DNA from: Synechococcus sp. M16CYN
GTDB lineage: Bacteria; Cyanobacteriota; Cyanobacteriia; PCC-6307; Cyanobiaceae
Direction of reading: 5' to 3'
DNA: 64,000 nt
NCBI RefSeq assembly: GCF_040371545.1
Contig: NZ_AP029048.1
Coordinates: 744,001-808,000 of the forward strand
The notes beneath the pieces are model-generated. The model was not told where the DNA came from. It was given only the letters and a program-made list of their open reading frames with translations, and did not search any database. Position numbers and translations under genes: made by a program. Below, in pieces: positions 11,564 to 20,676 of this stretch; the stretch's first letter is position 1, and each line of letters opens with the position of its first letter.

Positions 11564-12553
11564 CTAAGCGACATCATCAAAATCCTGTGAAGTTTTTTCG
11601 ATAAAACGCCCCATCGCACGGAATTTCGAGTAACGTGCGTCTCTAATTTCCTGTTCTGAAAGAGTCAGCAACTGGTCTAGGTGGCGGTCAAGCGCTGCTC
11701 GGAGAATTTTTCCGGCATCCAGGGGAGCCCAATTGTTACCACCGGAGGGTTCCTTAAGAACTTCGTCAGCCACGCCTAACTCGAGCAGGTCGTAGCCTGT
11801 AATCCGTAAGGCAGCAGCAGCATCAGGGGCCTTGGTAGCATCCCGCCAAAGAATTGAAGCACAAGCTTCCGGGCTCGCAACGGTGTATACACTATGCTCG
11901 AACATGAGTAGGCGATCGGCAACGCCAATGCCGAGTGCGCCGCCAGACCCACCCTCACCGATCACAGTAGCAATAATGGGTACCCGCAAGCGGAACATCT
12001 CACGAAGATTCACGGCAATAGCCTCCCCTTGCCCTTGCTCTTCCGCCTGTAAACCTGCATAGGCGCCGGGAGTATCGATAAATGTGAGAATCGGCAAGCG
12101 AAATCGATCGGCATGGTCCATCAATCGCATGGCTTTACGGTAGCCCCCGGGTGTTGCCATCCCAAAATTGCGAGCTACATTCTCCCTGGTGTCACGCCCC
12201 TTCTGATTTCCAATTAGTAACACGGGACGATCGCCTAGACGACCAATACCACCTACCAGGGCTTGGTCATCATTGCCCCGACGATCTCCGTGGAGTTCAA
12301 CCCAATCGTCGCAAAACATCTGTATGAAGTCGAGCGTGCTGGGCCGTTGGGGGTGACGGGCAACTTGAATTTTCTGCGCAGGTGTTAAACTTCGGAAAAT
12401 TTCCTGGCGCCTTTTAGCCGCAAGCGATTCGAGCTGCTGGAGCTGCTGAGTGACGTCGACCTCAGAATCCCGTGCAAGCTGACGGATTTGTTCAATTTGC
12501 TTCTCCAGCTCTACTAGAGGCTTCTCGAACTCGAGTAGGGGACGACGAGTCAT
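11564..12553 (-). CDS. accA: Acetyl-CoA carboxylase carboxyltransferase subunit alpha
   Basis: AccA pairs with AccD to transfer the carboxyl group from carboxybiotin to acetyl-CoA, giving malonyl-CoA for fatty-acid synthesis. The 329-residue protein has the N-terminal [12 protein letters not shown] helix, [39 protein letters not shown] and [12 protein letters not shown], as in bacterial AccA. It lies 15 bp downstream of aar. Placing the fatty-acid supply gene directly after the alkane-forming pair makes metabolic sense and is a known arrangement in cyanobacteria. Confidence 0.97.
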   Translation of the reverse strand: MTRRPLLEFEKPLVELEKQIEQIRQLARDSEVDVTQQLQQLESLAAKRRQEIFRSLTPAQKIQVARHPQRPSTLDFIQMFCDDWVELHGDRRGNDDQALVGGIGRLGDRPVLLIGNQKGRDTRENVARNFGMATPGGYRKAMRLMDHADRFRLPILTFIDTPGAYAGLQAEEQGQGEAIAVNLREMFRLRVPIIATVIGEGGSGGALGIGVADRLLMFEHSVYTVASPEACASILWRDATKAPDAAAALRITGYDLLELGVADEVLKEPSGGNNWAPLDAGKILRAALDRHLDQLLTLSEQEIRDARYSKFRAMGRFIEKTSQDFDDVA

Positions 12554-12568
12554 GAGATTAAGAAAGAG

Positions 12569-13606
12569 TCAGGCTGCGGCCTGAAGGTTGGTTTTGAGAT
12601 TGAGGGTTGAGAAGCCGTGGCGGACGGAAGCCGCACCAATCAAATCCATTTTCTCTAAGGTGATGTTGTTTCGACCCCAACTGAAGTTGGTGTGATGGTG
12701 CTCAAACTCGAGCAACATCGCCTCGGCAAAACAAGCAAACATCTGGCGTTGAGGTTTTTCCATTTCGGCGATCGCCATCATCGACCAACCTATATCCCGG
12801 CAGAACTCCACGATGCCACCTTTCAGTACATGAATATCGCCACCAGCAACTTTAGAATCAAGATTTTTAGGGTAACCACCGTCAATCATCAAGCAGGGCT
12901 TGCGCAGGCTGTTGTGATCAATTTCCAATGTGCGGGGCATACTAGCTACCCAGATCACAACATCAGCCTCGGCAAGTGCCTTACCGAGAGCGAGAATGCG
13001 CCCACCTTTAAGTTCAGACTGAAGATCTATCAAAGGTTGTTGCTGTCTAGCCACTAAGAGCAGTTCGCCAACACCGGTGCGAGCCTTTAACCAACGACAA
13101 ACGGCACTGCCAATGTCGCCGGTAGCACCCACAACAGCAACCTTGGCAGATCTAAGGTCGATTCCTAATGTCGGAGCGTTGTTTTCAACTTGACGACAAA
13201 TCACCCAAGCGGTGTGAGTATTGCCAGTAGTAAAACGCTGCCACTCAAGTATCGTGTTACGGATAGTCCGGTGTTGAAGCAGGTTAAAATTTTCAAATAT
13301 AATTGAAGTAAAACCGCCAAGGGCTGTGATATTAATGCCTTTCTTCTGGGCGAGTTCCATCGCGTTCAGAACCTTGCGCCGTGCCGTTTTGAACCGGCTA
13401 AGCATTTCGGGTACAAAACAGGAATCGATATAGGCCCCTTGGATCGTAATACCAGCGGGGCTAGTCACTTCAACATGCTCAACGAGCTGGGGGGGAGCAC
13501 TGCACCAAACGTCAAAGTCGCCCCCAGCGATGTGATCGAACCCAAGCTCTAAAGCCTTGAGACGGGCGATCTCAAAACTTGTTGAATGTCCGATCAGACC
13601 AAACAT
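12569..13606 (-). CDS. aar: Long-chain acyl-ACP reductase (AAR)
   Basis: AAR reduces fatty acyl-ACP to the fatty aldehyde with NADPH, the first step of cyanobacterial alkane synthesis. The 345-residue product starts [18 protein letters not shown], with [12 protein letters not shown] in the N-terminal domain and the NADPH-binding [16 protein letters not shown] at about residues 170-185. The C-terminal region is [20 protein letters not shown]. All are typical of AAR. It is 115 bp downstream of ado on the same strand and 15 bp upstream of accA. Confidence 0.96.
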   Translation of the reverse strand: MFGLIGHSTSFEIARLKALELGFDHIAGGDFDVWCSAPPQLVEHVEVTSPAGITIQGAYIDSCFVPEMLSRFKTARRKVLNAMELAQKKGINITALGGFTSIIFENFNLLQHRTIRNTILEWQRFTTGNTHTAWVICRQVENNAPTLGIDLRSAKVAVVGATGDIGSAVCRWLKARTGVGELLLVARQQQPLIDLQSELKGGRILALGKALAEADVVIWVASMPRTLEIDHNSLRKPCLMIDGGYPKNLDSKVAGGDIHVLKGGIVEFCRDIGWSMMAIAEMEKPQRQMFACFAEAMLLEFEHHHTNFSWGRNNITLEKMDLIGAASVRHGFSTLNLKTNLQAAA

Positions 13607-13721
13607 GTCCTGTCTTTAAGTTTCTGAAGGGACGACCCCGGAGACCCCATAGTCTCACGGCAACTGGTACTAGCCACAGCTGTAGTGGATGCAGGGAACC
13701 GGCATCAAAGTCGTTAAAACA

Positions 13722-14450
13722 TCAAACTGTGAGAGCTACTGAAACCATTCTGGCAATATCGCGAGAACTGAAACCAATCTCACCCAAGGCCTCTTGGTAG
13801 GCAATCAAGAAATCTTCGATCAGATCCTCTTTTTCCATGTGGAGGATGGCTGCATCAGCGGCAACCTCTTCAAGCATGAAGCGAATCAAAGGCAGATTAG
13901 CCCTGTTGGCTTGAAACAACTCGTCCCTACTAGCTTCAAAATTGGCCCTAAGCCACTTCTGACCATAGTTGAGGTGGGTGTACTCATCTTTCACAACCCC
14001 CTCGGTAATTTTTCTAGCGAAGGGATCAGCGACAGGAATGTAAATGTGGTAGGCAGAAATCGCAAATGCTTCGATTAGCAACGCCTGAATCAAAAGGCAA
14101 GTCACCACCTTTCCGTTACGCAGGGCGTTCTGGAAGTTGCCATGCAGAGGTCCAAAAAAATCTTCAGCGAAAGGCATATTTGCCTCAACGCCAAGATTTC
14201 TTCCACAGGATGTAAACCCTTTCATGTGCTTCATTTCCATTCGCGCAAGGCGCTCCAGCTCCTCAGCCTGGTCAGGGATCAGTGTGCCCAGAGAAATGTA
14301 GTTGTCGTGAGCCTCTTGCTCGCCCTCAATCACGATTGCATTGATGCGACTGTATGCGTCCTTATACTCAGCTGTCGTGAAGTCTGGTAGCGCGTCTTGC
14401 CCCCTCAGCACGGATACTTCAGGTGCATTGAGGGTAGTCATAGGAGGCAA
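13722..14450 (-). CDS. ado: Aldehyde-deformylating oxygenase (ADO)
   Basis: ADO is a ferritin-like di-iron enzyme that turns fatty aldehydes into alkanes plus formate. The 242-residue protein carries the di-iron ligand set in the expected order: Glu44 (EGEQEAH), Glu72/His75 (EMKH), Glu127 (LIEAF) and Glu156/His159 (DEYTH). These sit one position before those of the Prochlorococcus enzyme as I recall it. With aar it forms the complete hydrocarbon pathway. It begins the minus-strand block running to folE. Confidence 0.97.
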   Translation of the reverse strand: MPPMTTLNAPEVSVLRGQDALPDFTTAEYKDAYSRINAIVIEGEQEAHDNYISLGTLIPDQAEELERLARMEMKHMKGFTSCGRNLGVEANMPFAEDFFGPLHGNFQNALRNGKVVTCLLIQALLIEAFAISAYHIYIPVADPFARKITEGVVKDEYTHLNYGQKWLRANFEASRDELFQANRANLPLIRFMLEEVAADAAILHMEKEDLIEDFLIAYQEALGEIGFSSRDIARMVSVALTV

Positions 14451-14517
14451 TCAACCACTATCGATGCGATAGAGAATAACCAGATACCCAAGACTTCGGA
14501 ACAAATGGGTCCAAAGT

Positions 14518-15348
14518 TCAGCGGTCAAGGGGGTTACCCAGGACGCCCTCGGTGGGCGGCCATTCGCTGCATAACAAGCTTTCTAGACGTTGTTTCCAAT
14601 GAAGAACTAGGGCTTGCTCGAGTTGCTCACCAAGTTCTGCAGACGCTTTCGTTGCATTGCCGATAACGCCTGTTTTACTCAAATCACTCGTAAGCCAGGC
14701 ACAGGGAGCCGCCCCCTCTAGGCTCCAACCCTCCGGAGGTTTAAAGGGTGAGTTTTGTCCATGAACCCCATCAAATGGACGGGATACCCCTACTAGCTCC
14801 GAGGCTAAGCGAAGCATCAAACTTGTTTCAGCCTGACCAGCATGAAGACCATTAGAGAGTTCTTCAGGAGGGATTAGCGATGGCAATGCCGTTACTCCAC
14901 TCCAGAGGAAACAGGGTAGAACCCCCATGGATGGACAGCGAACGCGCAATTGACGCGCCGCCACCTGGAGGAGTCCAATCTGCCCTCCATGGGCGTTAAA
15001 CAACACCAAACGTTGCACTCCCATCGCTGCCAGTTGACTACCCACTTGTTCAACGATCTGCAACATCAACTCAGCACGAAAGCTGATGGTCCCTGGAAAT
15101 GCCTGATGCTCAGGTGAAAAACCAACTGATTGCACCGGTAAACGCCAGATAGGACAATCATGATCAAGGCGACTCAGGACAGCATCCAGAATCCGATCGG
15201 CAAATAAAGCATCGGTCGCAAGAGGTAGCTGAGGGCCGTGCTGCTCGCATGCTCCAAATGGCCAAATCACTGTAGAGCCCTCCTGTTTTGCCGCCTTTTG
15301 GGCCTCAGGCCAGGCGAGCTGATCAAAGCATCGTTGCGATTCATCCAT
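14518..15348 (-). CDS. Creatininase-family amidohydrolase
   Basis: A 276-residue member of the creatininase/formamide-amidohydrolase family (metal-dependent amidases). Typical motifs are PFGACEQHGPQLPLATDAL (metal-binding Glu, His and Asp), the SPEHQAFPGTIS loop and NAHGGQ in the centre, plus HAGQAETSLML. Picocyanobacteria use this family in cofactor or deazaflavin-like metabolism, but its substrate here is unknown. It lies upstream of ado on the same strand (67 bp) and is divergent from the S1 gene. Confidence 0.88.
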   Translation of the reverse strand: MDESQRCFDQLAWPEAQKAAKQEGSTVIWPFGACEQHGPQLPLATDALFADRILDAVLSRLDHDCPIWRLPVQSVGFSPEHQAFPGTISFRAELMLQIVEQVGSQLAAMGVQRLVLFNAHGGQIGLLQVAARQLRVRCPSMGVLPCFLWSGVTALPSLIPPEELSNGLHAGQAETSLMLRLASELVGVSRPFDGVHGQNSPFKPPEGWSLEGAAPCAWLTSDLSKTGVIGNATKASAELGEQLEQALVLHWKQRLESLLCSEWPPTEGVLGNPLDR

Positions 15349-15421
15349 CCCGGTTCCCTTGCAGAGGGGCGTTTACCAACCTTGCCTGTCAAACTGGTTA
15401 GTCGATGACCCAAAATGGTCC

Positions 15422-16663
15422 ATGGCCGCAGCCGTCAGTTCGCAGCCCAATCGCCCTAAAACACCTCAGCAGGCTGCCAATAAGCCCCTGCAGGTGGTAA
15501 GTATCAAACGTAAAGAGGAACAAAATCAACTCCGGCGTAAGGTGGATAAAACCCAACTGGCAGCCGAAGCTACTACCAAAGAAGCAAAGCTATCAGAGGA
15601 GAACGTCGTGTTGGCCGGGCCGCCACAGATCTGGCAATCGCACGGTCACTCTGACTTCAGCAATAGAACCTGTGTAGAGGTGGATGCCATAGGAGACATA
15701 TCCATGGCGGACGTCATGGGATCAACCGGCAGTAAGCTCAAACAAAAGCGGGATGACGAGTCTCGCAACGTTGAAGATTGCGATTTCGACGAGGCGGCCT
15801 TTCTAGCTGCCCTTGATGAAAAGGATCCGATTGGGAGTACCGGTGAGATAATTAAAGGTGCCATCATTGCCGTTGAGAGTGATGGCGTTTATGTGGATAT
15901 CGGGGGTAAAGCTCCGGGATTCATGCCAAAAAAAGAGGCGGGACTTGGTGTAGTTACTGATTTTCAAGAGCGTTTCCCCAAGGGACTTGAAGTCGAAGTT
16001 TTAGTTACTCGTGAACAAAATGCCGATGGCATGGTCACTGTCAGCCGTCGCGCGTTGCAACTGCGCAAGAGTTGGGACAAAGTGAAGGTTCTGGAGCAGG
16101 AAGGAAAGGTAGCGCAGGTGATTGTGAGCGGCTTCAACCGCGGTGGCGTCACTTGTGACTTAGAAGGTCTTCGAGGGTTCATCCCCCGCTCTCAGTTGCA
16201 GGACGGTAGCAATTATCAGGAGCTTGTGGGGAAAACCCTTGGAGTCGCCTTTATCGAAGTGAACTCCGAAACCCGAAAGCTGGTGCTTTCCGAAAAACGC
16301 GTAGCTGTCGCTGCTCGTTTTCAAGAGCTTAAAGTGGGGCAACTTGTGGAAGGTTTTGTTGTCTCGGTTAAGCCTTACGGCTTATTCATTGACCTTGGCG
16401 GCATTAGTGGATTGCTGCATCAATCAGCCATTACTAATGGCAATCTTCGATTCATTCATGAGGTCTTCAAACAAGGGGATTGGGTAAATGCCCTCATTAC
16501 TAATTTGGATCCCGGTCGGGGGCGTATTGGCCTCAATACAGCACTCCTTGAAGGGCCTCCCGGCGAATTATTGATTGATAAAACCAAGGTGATGGCCGAA
16601 GCAGCAAGCCGAGCTCATCGCGCCCAAAATATGCTCAAGCAAAAAGAACAGTCGGCTGGATGA
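15422..16663 (+). CDS. S1-domain RNA-binding protein (ribosomal protein S1 paralogue)
   Basis: A 413-residue protein with an unconserved, Lys/Gln-rich leader of ~115 residues followed by an acidic entry helix (DFDEAAFLAALDE). Then come three S1 repeats, starting near GEIIKGAIIAVESDGVYVDIG, GKVAQVIVSGFNRGGVTCDL and GQLVEGFVVSVKPYGLFIDLG. This is the cyanobacterial S1 layout, probably the second S1-type paralogue acting in mRNA binding or translation. The frame is open to TTG 15359, but ATG 15422 is preferred. It overlaps the Tab2-like gene by 4 bases (ATGA), implying translational coupling. Confidence 0.88.
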   Translation: MAAAVSSQPNRPKTPQQAANKPLQVVSIKRKEEQNQLRRKVDKTQLAAEATTKEAKLSEENVVLAGPPQIWQSHGHSDFSNRTCVEVDAIGDISMADVMGSTGSKLKQKRDDESRNVEDCDFDEAAFLAALDEKDPIGSTGEIIKGAIIAVESDGVYVDIGGKAPGFMPKKEAGLGVVTDFQERFPKGLEVEVLVTREQNADGMVTVSRRALQLRKSWDKVKVLEQEGKVAQVIVSGFNRGGVTCDLEGLRGFIPRSQLQDGSNYQELVGKTLGVAFIEVNSETRKLVLSEKRVAVAARFQELKVGQLVEGFVVSVKPYGLFIDLGGISGLLHQSAITNGNLRFIHEVFKQGDWVNALITNLDPGRGRIGLNTALLEGPPGELLIDKTKVMAEAASRAHRAQNMLKQKEQSAG

Positions 16664-17541
16664 AAACGGCCAAAAAAAAAGGAGCTGACTGGGAACTTGA
16701 TTTTTATTCCAGACCAGTCCTTGAGTCAGATGGTCACAAACGCTGGGAGCTGTTGATCACTACAACACCACTAGCTAACGATAATGTAGCCCCCTTCCGT
16801 TTTGCCAAAATCTGTCCCTCGGGAGAGGTGAATTCTCTTTGGCTTAGCAAAGCACTCTCTGAAGCTCGAGGTCAGGCAATTGAAGCCGGTTTTGGCGAAC
16901 CTGCTTGCCTGCGCTGTTGGCGCAGCTCGATGCGAACCATGGTGCAGCGAGCGGCGAAGGAACAAAATTTGGAGGTCATTTCTAGCCGTCGCACCTTCGC
17001 CTTGATTGATTGGCTTGAGCAGCGTGCGAGAGAGGTTTATCCCCAAGAAAAAGGTTTTATGACAGGCCCTCTTGCTCTGCCACCTGCGCTAATCCCTGCC
17101 CCAGCACTTCCTCTTCCAGAAGAGGTTCAAGGTGAAGCCTGGGCATGGGCAACTCTTCCCGCTAGTCTACTCCGTGACGCCAACGACTGGCCCATGAGCT
17201 TTAGCGGGCTGCTTCCATTGCCGAAAGGCATTAAGGACCAGGCCCAAGTCCCAGGGCTTCGACTGTTTAGCCAAACCCGCTCCTTAGCCATGGCTGGATG
17301 GTTTGGAGGTTTAGAGCCAGTGCGCTTGATCGTAGAAGGGCGCCAATTAATTCTGGAAGCGGGACAAGACGACCGTTGGTTAGTGAGTGATCTTGATGGT
17401 TATACAGCTCAGAGGGTCGCTTCAGAACTGGACGCATGCCAGGAGGATGTAGGCGGCCTTCAATTCATTGCGATCCAGTCTAATCCAGATGAGCAAGCCT
17501 TTGCCGGCTTCTGGATGATGCGTGACATCCACATTGCATGA
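16660..17541 (+). CDS. Tab2/Atab2-family RNA-binding protein (DUF1092)
   Basis: The 293-residue product belongs to the Tab2/Atab2 family, whose chloroplast members bind the psaB leader and promote photosystem I (and II) translation. Supporting segments are ADWELDFYSRPVLESDGHKR near the start, ACLRCWRSSMRTM, ALPPALIPAPALPLPE and the GWFGGLEP block followed by WLVSDL. It is soluble. Both ends overlap neighbours by four bases, with the S1 gene upstream and pgeF downstream. The S1/Tab2 pairing suggests a small translation-control operon. Confidence 0.88.
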   Translation: MKTAKKKGADWELDFYSRPVLESDGHKRWELLITTTPLANDNVAPFRFAKICPSGEVNSLWLSKALSEARGQAIEAGFGEPACLRCWRSSMRTMVQRAAKEQNLEVISSRRTFALIDWLEQRAREVYPQEKGFMTGPLALPPALIPAPALPLPEEVQGEAWAWATLPASLLRDANDWPMSFSGLLPLPKGIKDQAQVPGLRLFSQTRSLAMAGWFGGLEPVRLIVEGRQLILEAGQDDRWLVSDLDGYTAQRVASELDACQEDVGGLQFIAIQSNPDEQAFAGFWMMRDIHIA

Positions 17542-18365
17542 CGGGTTCAGCGGTCGATCCCTTTGATCGTCACGACATTAACTTCAACACGCTCCAAGAC
17601 TGGAGCTGGATTGGCTGCTATGGGGGGTATTACCTCCAATCTGACCTTCTCTACAATGCAAGTTTTGAACATGGCTTTTTCACTCGTTTGTGGCAGGGAC
17701 GTGGACCGGATGAACTTGCTGGTTACATCAGTGCAGGAGTAACTGTTCACCGAACTCAACAAGTTCACAGTGGACGTGTGCTCCCCGCCAGCAAAGCCAA
17801 GGGAGATCCATGGCCAGAAGCTGACGGCTTGGTGAGCGATCAGGGAGGACAGAGTCTTTGGGTCTGTGGGGCAGATTGCACCCCAGTGCTAATTGCTGAT
17901 CCCATTACGGGACATGCTGCAGCGTGTCACGTTGGTTGGCGTGGCGTTGCGGCCAGAATTCTTCCGGAGGCAATACGGCAGCTAGAAACGGTTGGTGCTA
18001 AACGATCTGATCTTCTGATCGCTTTGGGCCCAGCTATCAGCGGGGTTTGCTACCAAGTCGGAGGCGAAGTTATCGATGCTGTGACCAACAGTCTGATATC
18101 GCACCACAATCAAAATATCCAGTCCCATCGGATTTCTTTGCAGGCAGAGGTTCTATTGCCCGACGATATGTCAGAATGTCAACGTCTTGATATACGTGGT
18201 GCGGCAACTATTCAGCTCTGCCAAGAAGGCATCAAAACCGACAAAATCAGTCGCTGCCCTTTGTGCACACTAGACAATCCAAATTTGTTTCATTCGTGGC
18301 GGCGTGATCAGGTAGAAGCAGTCCAATGGAGTGGCATTGTCGCTCAGGCATCAGTGACTAGCTGA
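17538..18365 (+). CDS. pgeF: Peptidoglycan editing factor PgeF (laccase-like domain)
   Basis: A 275-residue protein of the YfiH/PgeF copper-amine-like family, thought to remove wrongly incorporated residues from UDP-MurNAc peptides. The metal-binding elements are visible: the QVHSGRVLPA region, CGADCTPVLIAD, HVGWRGVAARIL and GPAISGVCYQVG, with RCPLCTLDN near the end. It is coupled by a 4-base overlap to the Tab2-like gene and overlaps the convergent flavoprotein gene by 22 bp. Purine nucleoside phosphorylase activity reported for relatives is an alternative function. Confidence 0.9.
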   Translation: MTGSAVDPFDRHDINFNTLQDWSWIGCYGGYYLQSDLLYNASFEHGFFTRLWQGRGPDELAGYISAGVTVHRTQQVHSGRVLPASKAKGDPWPEADGLVSDQGGQSLWVCGADCTPVLIADPITGHAAACHVGWRGVAARILPEAIRQLETVGAKRSDLLIALGPAISGVCYQVGGEVIDAVTNSLISHHNQNIQSHRISLQAEVLLPDDMSECQRLDIRGAATIQLCQEGIKTDKISRCPLCTLDNPNLFHSWRRDQVEAVQWSGIVAQASVTS

Positions 18366-19999
18366 AGTGCTAGTGCCTCGGCAGAACGAATTCCATCAAT
18401 CCCAGCCGAGAGAATACCGCCAGCATAGCCAGCCCCCTCACCCGCCGGAATCAATCCACTTACATTAGTCGATTCTAACGCAGTATCACGTGGAATCCGT
18501 ACCGGAGAGGATGTCCGCGTCTCTACACCTGTTAAAACTGCATCAGGATGATCATAACCTGATATGCGGCGGGCAAAAACGGGTAAGGCCTCCCGTAACG
18601 CCATAGTCATAGATTGAGGAAGCAGGTCACTCAGATCGGATGGCCGAATTCCCGGTTGGTAGGACGCTTCAACTGATCCGAGGTGCATAGATGGGCGATT
18701 TGCTAGGAAATCTCCTAACCGCTGGGCAGGTGCAGCGTAGGTGCTACCGCCAAGTCGATAGGCTCGTTGTTCGAGGTCTCGTTGGAGCGCAATTCCTGCT
18801 AGGGGGTCTTCTGGATACCGTGCGTAGGGATACAAGTCCTCTGGTTTAAGCGTCATCACCAGTCCACTGTTAGCATTGCGCTCGTTCCGAGAGTGTTGAC
18901 TCATGCCATTAGTCACCACTCCTCCTTCTTCTGACGTAGCTCCGATAACCAAGCCGCCGGGACACATGCAGAAGCTGTAGACACAGCGACCGTTGCTGGC
19001 ATGATGAACCAGCTTGTACTCTGCGGGGCCAAGCCTAGGGTGGCCGGCAAAAGTGCCCCAGCGAGCCGTATTGATCAGTGATTGAGGATGTTCGATGCGA
19101 ATCCCAATTGAAAATGGTTTTGTCTCTAACTCGACGCCAATTTGTTCAAGCATTGCAAAACAATCTCGGGCAGAGTGACCAGGAGCCAAAACAAGGTGTC
19201 GGCAGGAGATAAACTTGCCGTTAGCCAGTTCAAGGCCGACAAGCTGGTAGGGCTTTTCCCCCAGGCATACTTCAAGACGTAATTTTTCTACACGGCTGGC
19301 AAAACGAATTTCTCCACCCAAAGCCTCAATTCGAGCTCGCAGCCCGCGGACTACCGTGGCTAGCTTGAAAGTGCCGATATGAGGGCGTTGTGAGGTAAGG
19401 ATCTCCTTGTTGGCGCCACTAGCTACTAACTCTTCAAGTACCTTGCGCCCGTAATGCTCAGGATCACTTACTTGACTGTAGAGCTTCCCATCGGAGAAAG
19501 TTCCGGCTCCACCCTCGCCGAATTGCGCGTTGGATTCAGGATTAAATCTTGATTCTCCCCGCCAGAACGCAAAGGTTTGCAAGGTACGCGGTCTAATAGA
19601 CTGGCCTCGTTCTAGTAGGAGTGGCTGAAAGCCCATCTGGGCCAGGAGTAAAGCAGCGAAGTAGCCGCAGGGACCAGCCCCAATCACCACAGGCCGCTGA
19701 TCATTGGTTCTAAAGAATCCTTGTGGAGCAAAGGTTACAGGTTTATAGCGGACGTCTGAAACTCGACAAATCGCCGACTTATGCCTGAGACGTTTTAGTA
19801 GAGTAGCCTCCCCTCGAACGCGCACATCAACGGAGTAGACGAGTTTAATTTGATCGTGATGACGCGCGTCCACGCTGCGTTTGACAAGTCGTTGTTCTAG
19901 TACTTGATCGGCAGGTACATGCAACCGCTTAAGCACGGCCTTGGTAAGCGCCCCCTCGCCATGATCAAGCGGTAACCTCAACTCACTTAGGCGTATCAT
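18344..19999 (-). CDS. FAD-dependent dehydrogenase (COG2509 type)
   Basis: A 551-residue flavoprotein. After an N-terminal ~95-residue domain (LRLPLDHGEGALTKAVLKRL) comes a dinucleotide fold VVIGAGPCGYFAALLLAQMG and the family-typical NAQFGEGGAGTFSDGKLYS. Further on are LAPGHSARDCF, CMCPGG and the C-terminal FAD segment IPAGEGAGYAGGILSAG. It is broadly conserved in cyanobacteria and other bacteria; the substrate is not established. It converges on pgeF with a 22-bp overlap. Confidence 0.9.
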   Translation of the reverse strand: MIRLSELRLPLDHGEGALTKAVLKRLHVPADQVLEQRLVKRSVDARHHDQIKLVYSVDVRVRGEATLLKRLRHKSAICRVSDVRYKPVTFAPQGFFRTNDQRPVVIGAGPCGYFAALLLAQMGFQPLLLERGQSIRPRTLQTFAFWRGESRFNPESNAQFGEGGAGTFSDGKLYSQVSDPEHYGRKVLEELVASGANKEILTSQRPHIGTFKLATVVRGLRARIEALGGEIRFASRVEKLRLEVCLGEKPYQLVGLELANGKFISCRHLVLAPGHSARDCFAMLEQIGVELETKPFSIGIRIEHPQSLINTARWGTFAGHPRLGPAEYKLVHHASNGRCVYSFCMCPGGLVIGATSEEGGVVTNGMSQHSRNERNANSGLVMTLKPEDLYPYARYPEDPLAGIALQRDLEQRAYRLGGSTYAAPAQRLGDFLANRPSMHLGSVEASYQPGIRPSDLSDLLPQSMTMALREALPVFARRISGYDHPDAVLTGVETRTSSPVRIPRDTALESTNVSGLIPAGEGAGYAGGILSAGIDGIRSAEALALQLVTDA

Positions 20000-20082
20000 C
20001 TGACAATCGTTTATTTCGGGCCTATATCATCAACCTCGAAGCGATTGATAATTGGTTCGGAGCATTGTTGAAGCAAAACAAA

Positions 20083-20307
20083 TCATGGAGCATCATTAAA
20101 TTTGTCTGACCTCTTGGGCGCTAGACCCTCCGAGAAAGGCCACTGAGATAGTAGACCAGCAAGTACGAGGACAATACCAATGACAAGCGCCAAGTTCTTG
20201 TTGTCCGCCGCGGCCCCTTTTCCCCAGGCTGCGGTAGCTAAAAAGGTTCCGCCAAGAAGGAGGCAAGGCACCAAGACAATACCCCGGGCAATCCTATTAC
20301 TAGCCAT
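20083..20307 (-). CDS. Small two-span membrane protein, unknown
   Basis: A 74-residue protein with two hydrophobic segments, GIVLVPCLLLGGTFLATAAW and LALVIGIVLVLAGLL, separated by a short polar turn (GKGAAADNKN). No family is recognised. Its start codon directly abuts the stop codon of the SNase-like gene (20308), so translation is probably coupled and the two likely share an mRNA with ilvB. Confidence 0.6.
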   Translation of the reverse strand: MASNRIARGIVLVPCLLLGGTFLATAAWGKGAAADNKNLALVIGIVLVLAGLLSQWPFSEGLAPKRSDKFNDAP

Positions 20308-20676
20308 TTATCCAGGCTCCGCTAAACAGCTGTCCGTTGCCAAACCTGCATCTATCAGGCCTGTGCTTAGACTTTTTTCCTCACCGATTGGAGTCACACG
20401 GGCTAAAAGCTGGCCATTACTAGATCCGATAGGTTGAAGATTTACGCGACGACGGCGAGGCAACCGTTGACGTAACCATTCGAGAGCTTCTGATTCCTGT
20501 TCCGGCACAATTTCAACACAGGCTAACTCAATTGTGTAGGTGCGATTGCGATCTCCTACTTGGAGAAGCGGTCCACCTTGTACATGTAGTACCTCTGCAG
20601 CGAACGCTGGTACGACATTGCAAGAAAGTACCAAGCCAAGTAGTAGAAAGATTCGAATCAAAGGGACATGCCACAC
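20308..20676 (-). CDS. Secreted SNase-like (OB-fold) small protein
   Basis: A 122-residue protein with a signal peptide (IRIFLLLGLVLSC followed by an AFA-type cleavage site near residue 26). The mature part resembles a staphylococcal-nuclease-type OB fold (YTIELACVEIVPEQESEALE, then LLARVTPIGEEKSLS). I do not see the full Arg-Glu-Arg nuclease set, so it may be non-catalytic. It overlaps the end of ilvB by 19 bp and is followed without a gap by the small membrane protein, suggesting an operon. Confidence 0.6.
   Translation of the reverse strand: MWHVPLIRIFLLLGLVLSCNVVPAFAAEVLHVQGGPLLQVGDRNRTYTIELACVEIVPEQESEALEWLRQRLPRRRRVNLQPIGSSNGQLLARVTPIGEEKSLSTGLIDAGLATDSCLAEPG

Noticed and set aside
12760-12790. 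HIP1-type octamers (gcgatcgc) near 12769 and 42797
   Set aside because: Only isolated copies; no enrichment in this window.
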